NCBI RefSeq assembly: GCF_022234545.1
Contig: NZ_JAIEUI010000011.1
Span: forward strand, 162,335 to 226,334
Direction: 5' to 3'
Length of the DNA stretch: 64,000 nt
From: Paenibacillus piscarius
GTDB taxonomy: Bacteria > Bacillota > Bacilli > Paenibacillales > Paenibacillaceae
A program made the position numbers and the translations under genes. Below are positions 63,535-64,000 of this stretch, piece after piece. Each line of letters starts with the position of its first letter. Within the stretch, counting starts at the first letter, position 1. The notes under the pieces are model-generated. The model did not search any database, was not told where the DNA came from, and saw only the letters and a list, made by a program, of their open reading frames with translations.

Positions 63535-64000
63535 GAGTTTGCTCCTTTCTGAAGGGTTGTAGTGATCTCAACTGCGTTAGCAGCTGGTTGGTAGGCAATC
63601 TGAGCGCCCAGCGTTTCCGCAACCGCACGTGCAGGAACATAAGTGACCCCTTCCTCCAGCCATCCGTCTGTAATCTTCTTTCCATTAACGAGCACGTCCA
63701 CCCTCTTCTGAGCTTTCACCGTTTGTTCCTCCTTGGGCTTAATCCGTTCATACACTGCCTCCACTGCCGCAGCCGCCGGCTTCTTTCCGGCCCGAAGGTC
63801 GGCCAGCCTGAGCCCGAAGCTCATCTGCAGATGCGGGTAGTCCTTGAAGCTCGTCCAGTCTCCGCCCCATTCGAAGCCGATCGCCTTCGCCAGCTGCACC
63901 ACCTCCCGCCAATCCGGAGTGCCGTCCTGGTCCCCGTCCCTTGTCATATCCCAGGAAACGCTTGAACCATTAGGGAGCAGCAGCGCAAAATCGACCGCCA
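63531..64000 (-). CDS. M15-type peptidoglycan peptidase (endolysin-like) with stalk domain, 5' end outside window
   Basis: The visible 156 residues continue past the window edge (AVDFALLLPNGSSVSWDMTR). The AVDF segment, the WGGDWTSFKDYPHLQM ending (catalytic His) and the D-x-D-x-D-like DGDQDGTPDW are typical of M15 L-Ala-D-Glu or D-Ala-D-Ala peptidases. After a linker, a C-terminal copper-amine-oxidase-like stalk module (VLVNGKKITDGWLEEGVTYV and PARAVAETLGAQIAYQ) is fused, which may bind the wall. It forms a lysis-type pair with the holin-like gene. Confidence 0.82.
   Translation of the reverse strand, partial: AVDFALLLPNGSSVSWDMTRDGDQDGTPDWREVVQLAKAIGFEWGGDWTSFKDYPHLQMSFGLRLADLRAGKKPAAAAVEAVYERIKPKEEQTVKAQKRVDVLVNGKKITDGWLEEGVTYVPARAVAETLGAQIAYQPAANAVEITTTLQKGANS

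Overview
The window looks like a chromosomal segment from a spore-former-type Firmicute, most likely a Paenibacillus. The evidence is a mid-range GC content, strong AGGAGG-type ribosome binding sites, frequent TTG and GTG starts, SLH-domain surface proteins, a T-box leader, a glmS ribozyme, a SigW/RsiW pair, a KimA-type potassium transporter and the cdaA-cdaR-glmM-glmS order. No rRNA, tRNA, intact insertion sequence, prophage or CRISPR array was seen. Assignment to genus is inference; no search was run.

Layout. 0-7 kb: glutaminyl-tRNA synthetase behind a Gln-type T-box, a 51-bp tandem hairpin repeat, a methyltransferase-TPR protein, a bicupin oxalate decarboxylase and an ArsB-type permease. 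7-13 kb: a tiny hydrophobic peptide gene with an occluded ribosome binding site, a second 51-bp repeat block, a luciferase-like oxidoreductase, an isochorismatase-like hydrolase and a three-gene sugar ABC importer. 13-20 kb: a P-type calcium ATPase, KimA, and proteins of unknown function. 20-26 kb: a third 51-bp repeat block, two methyltransferases, lipoproteins and a WG-repeat protein. 26-31 kb: a complete beta-glucoside system (licT, bglP, 6-phospho-beta-glucosidase) with its promoter, catabolite-response-like site and antiterminator/terminator. 31-38.8 kb: small accessory and stress-type genes, including a TipAS-type MerR regulator with a textbook 19-bp-spacer promoter. 39-45 kb: a STAND-type ATPase regulator divergent from a large S-layer-anchored protein whose SLH domains are cut off by a frameshift. 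45-47 kb: a scar where a purA paralogue and a LysR gene, both missing their 5' ends, are joined head to head. 47-51.5 kb: two regulator-target pairs (MerR/SDR and TetR/MMPL) with visible operators. 51.6-58 kb: cdaA-cdaR-glmM-glmS with a glmS ribozyme. 58-60 kb: sigW-rsiW. 60-64 kb: ppc, and a holin-endolysin pair running off the window edge.

Themes. c-di-AMP synthesis (CdaA, CdaR), wall-precursor synthesis (GlmM, GlmS), SigW and KimA, a known c-di-AMP target class, together describe envelope and turgor homeostasis. The least explained material is intergenic: a hairpin repeat with a constant period of about 51 bp at three separate loci, a pair of roughly 110-bp long-stem hairpins whose arms covary, an array of TTC-loop hairpins between the ppc stop codon and its terminator, two near-identical nested terminators, and the small toxin-like peptide gene.
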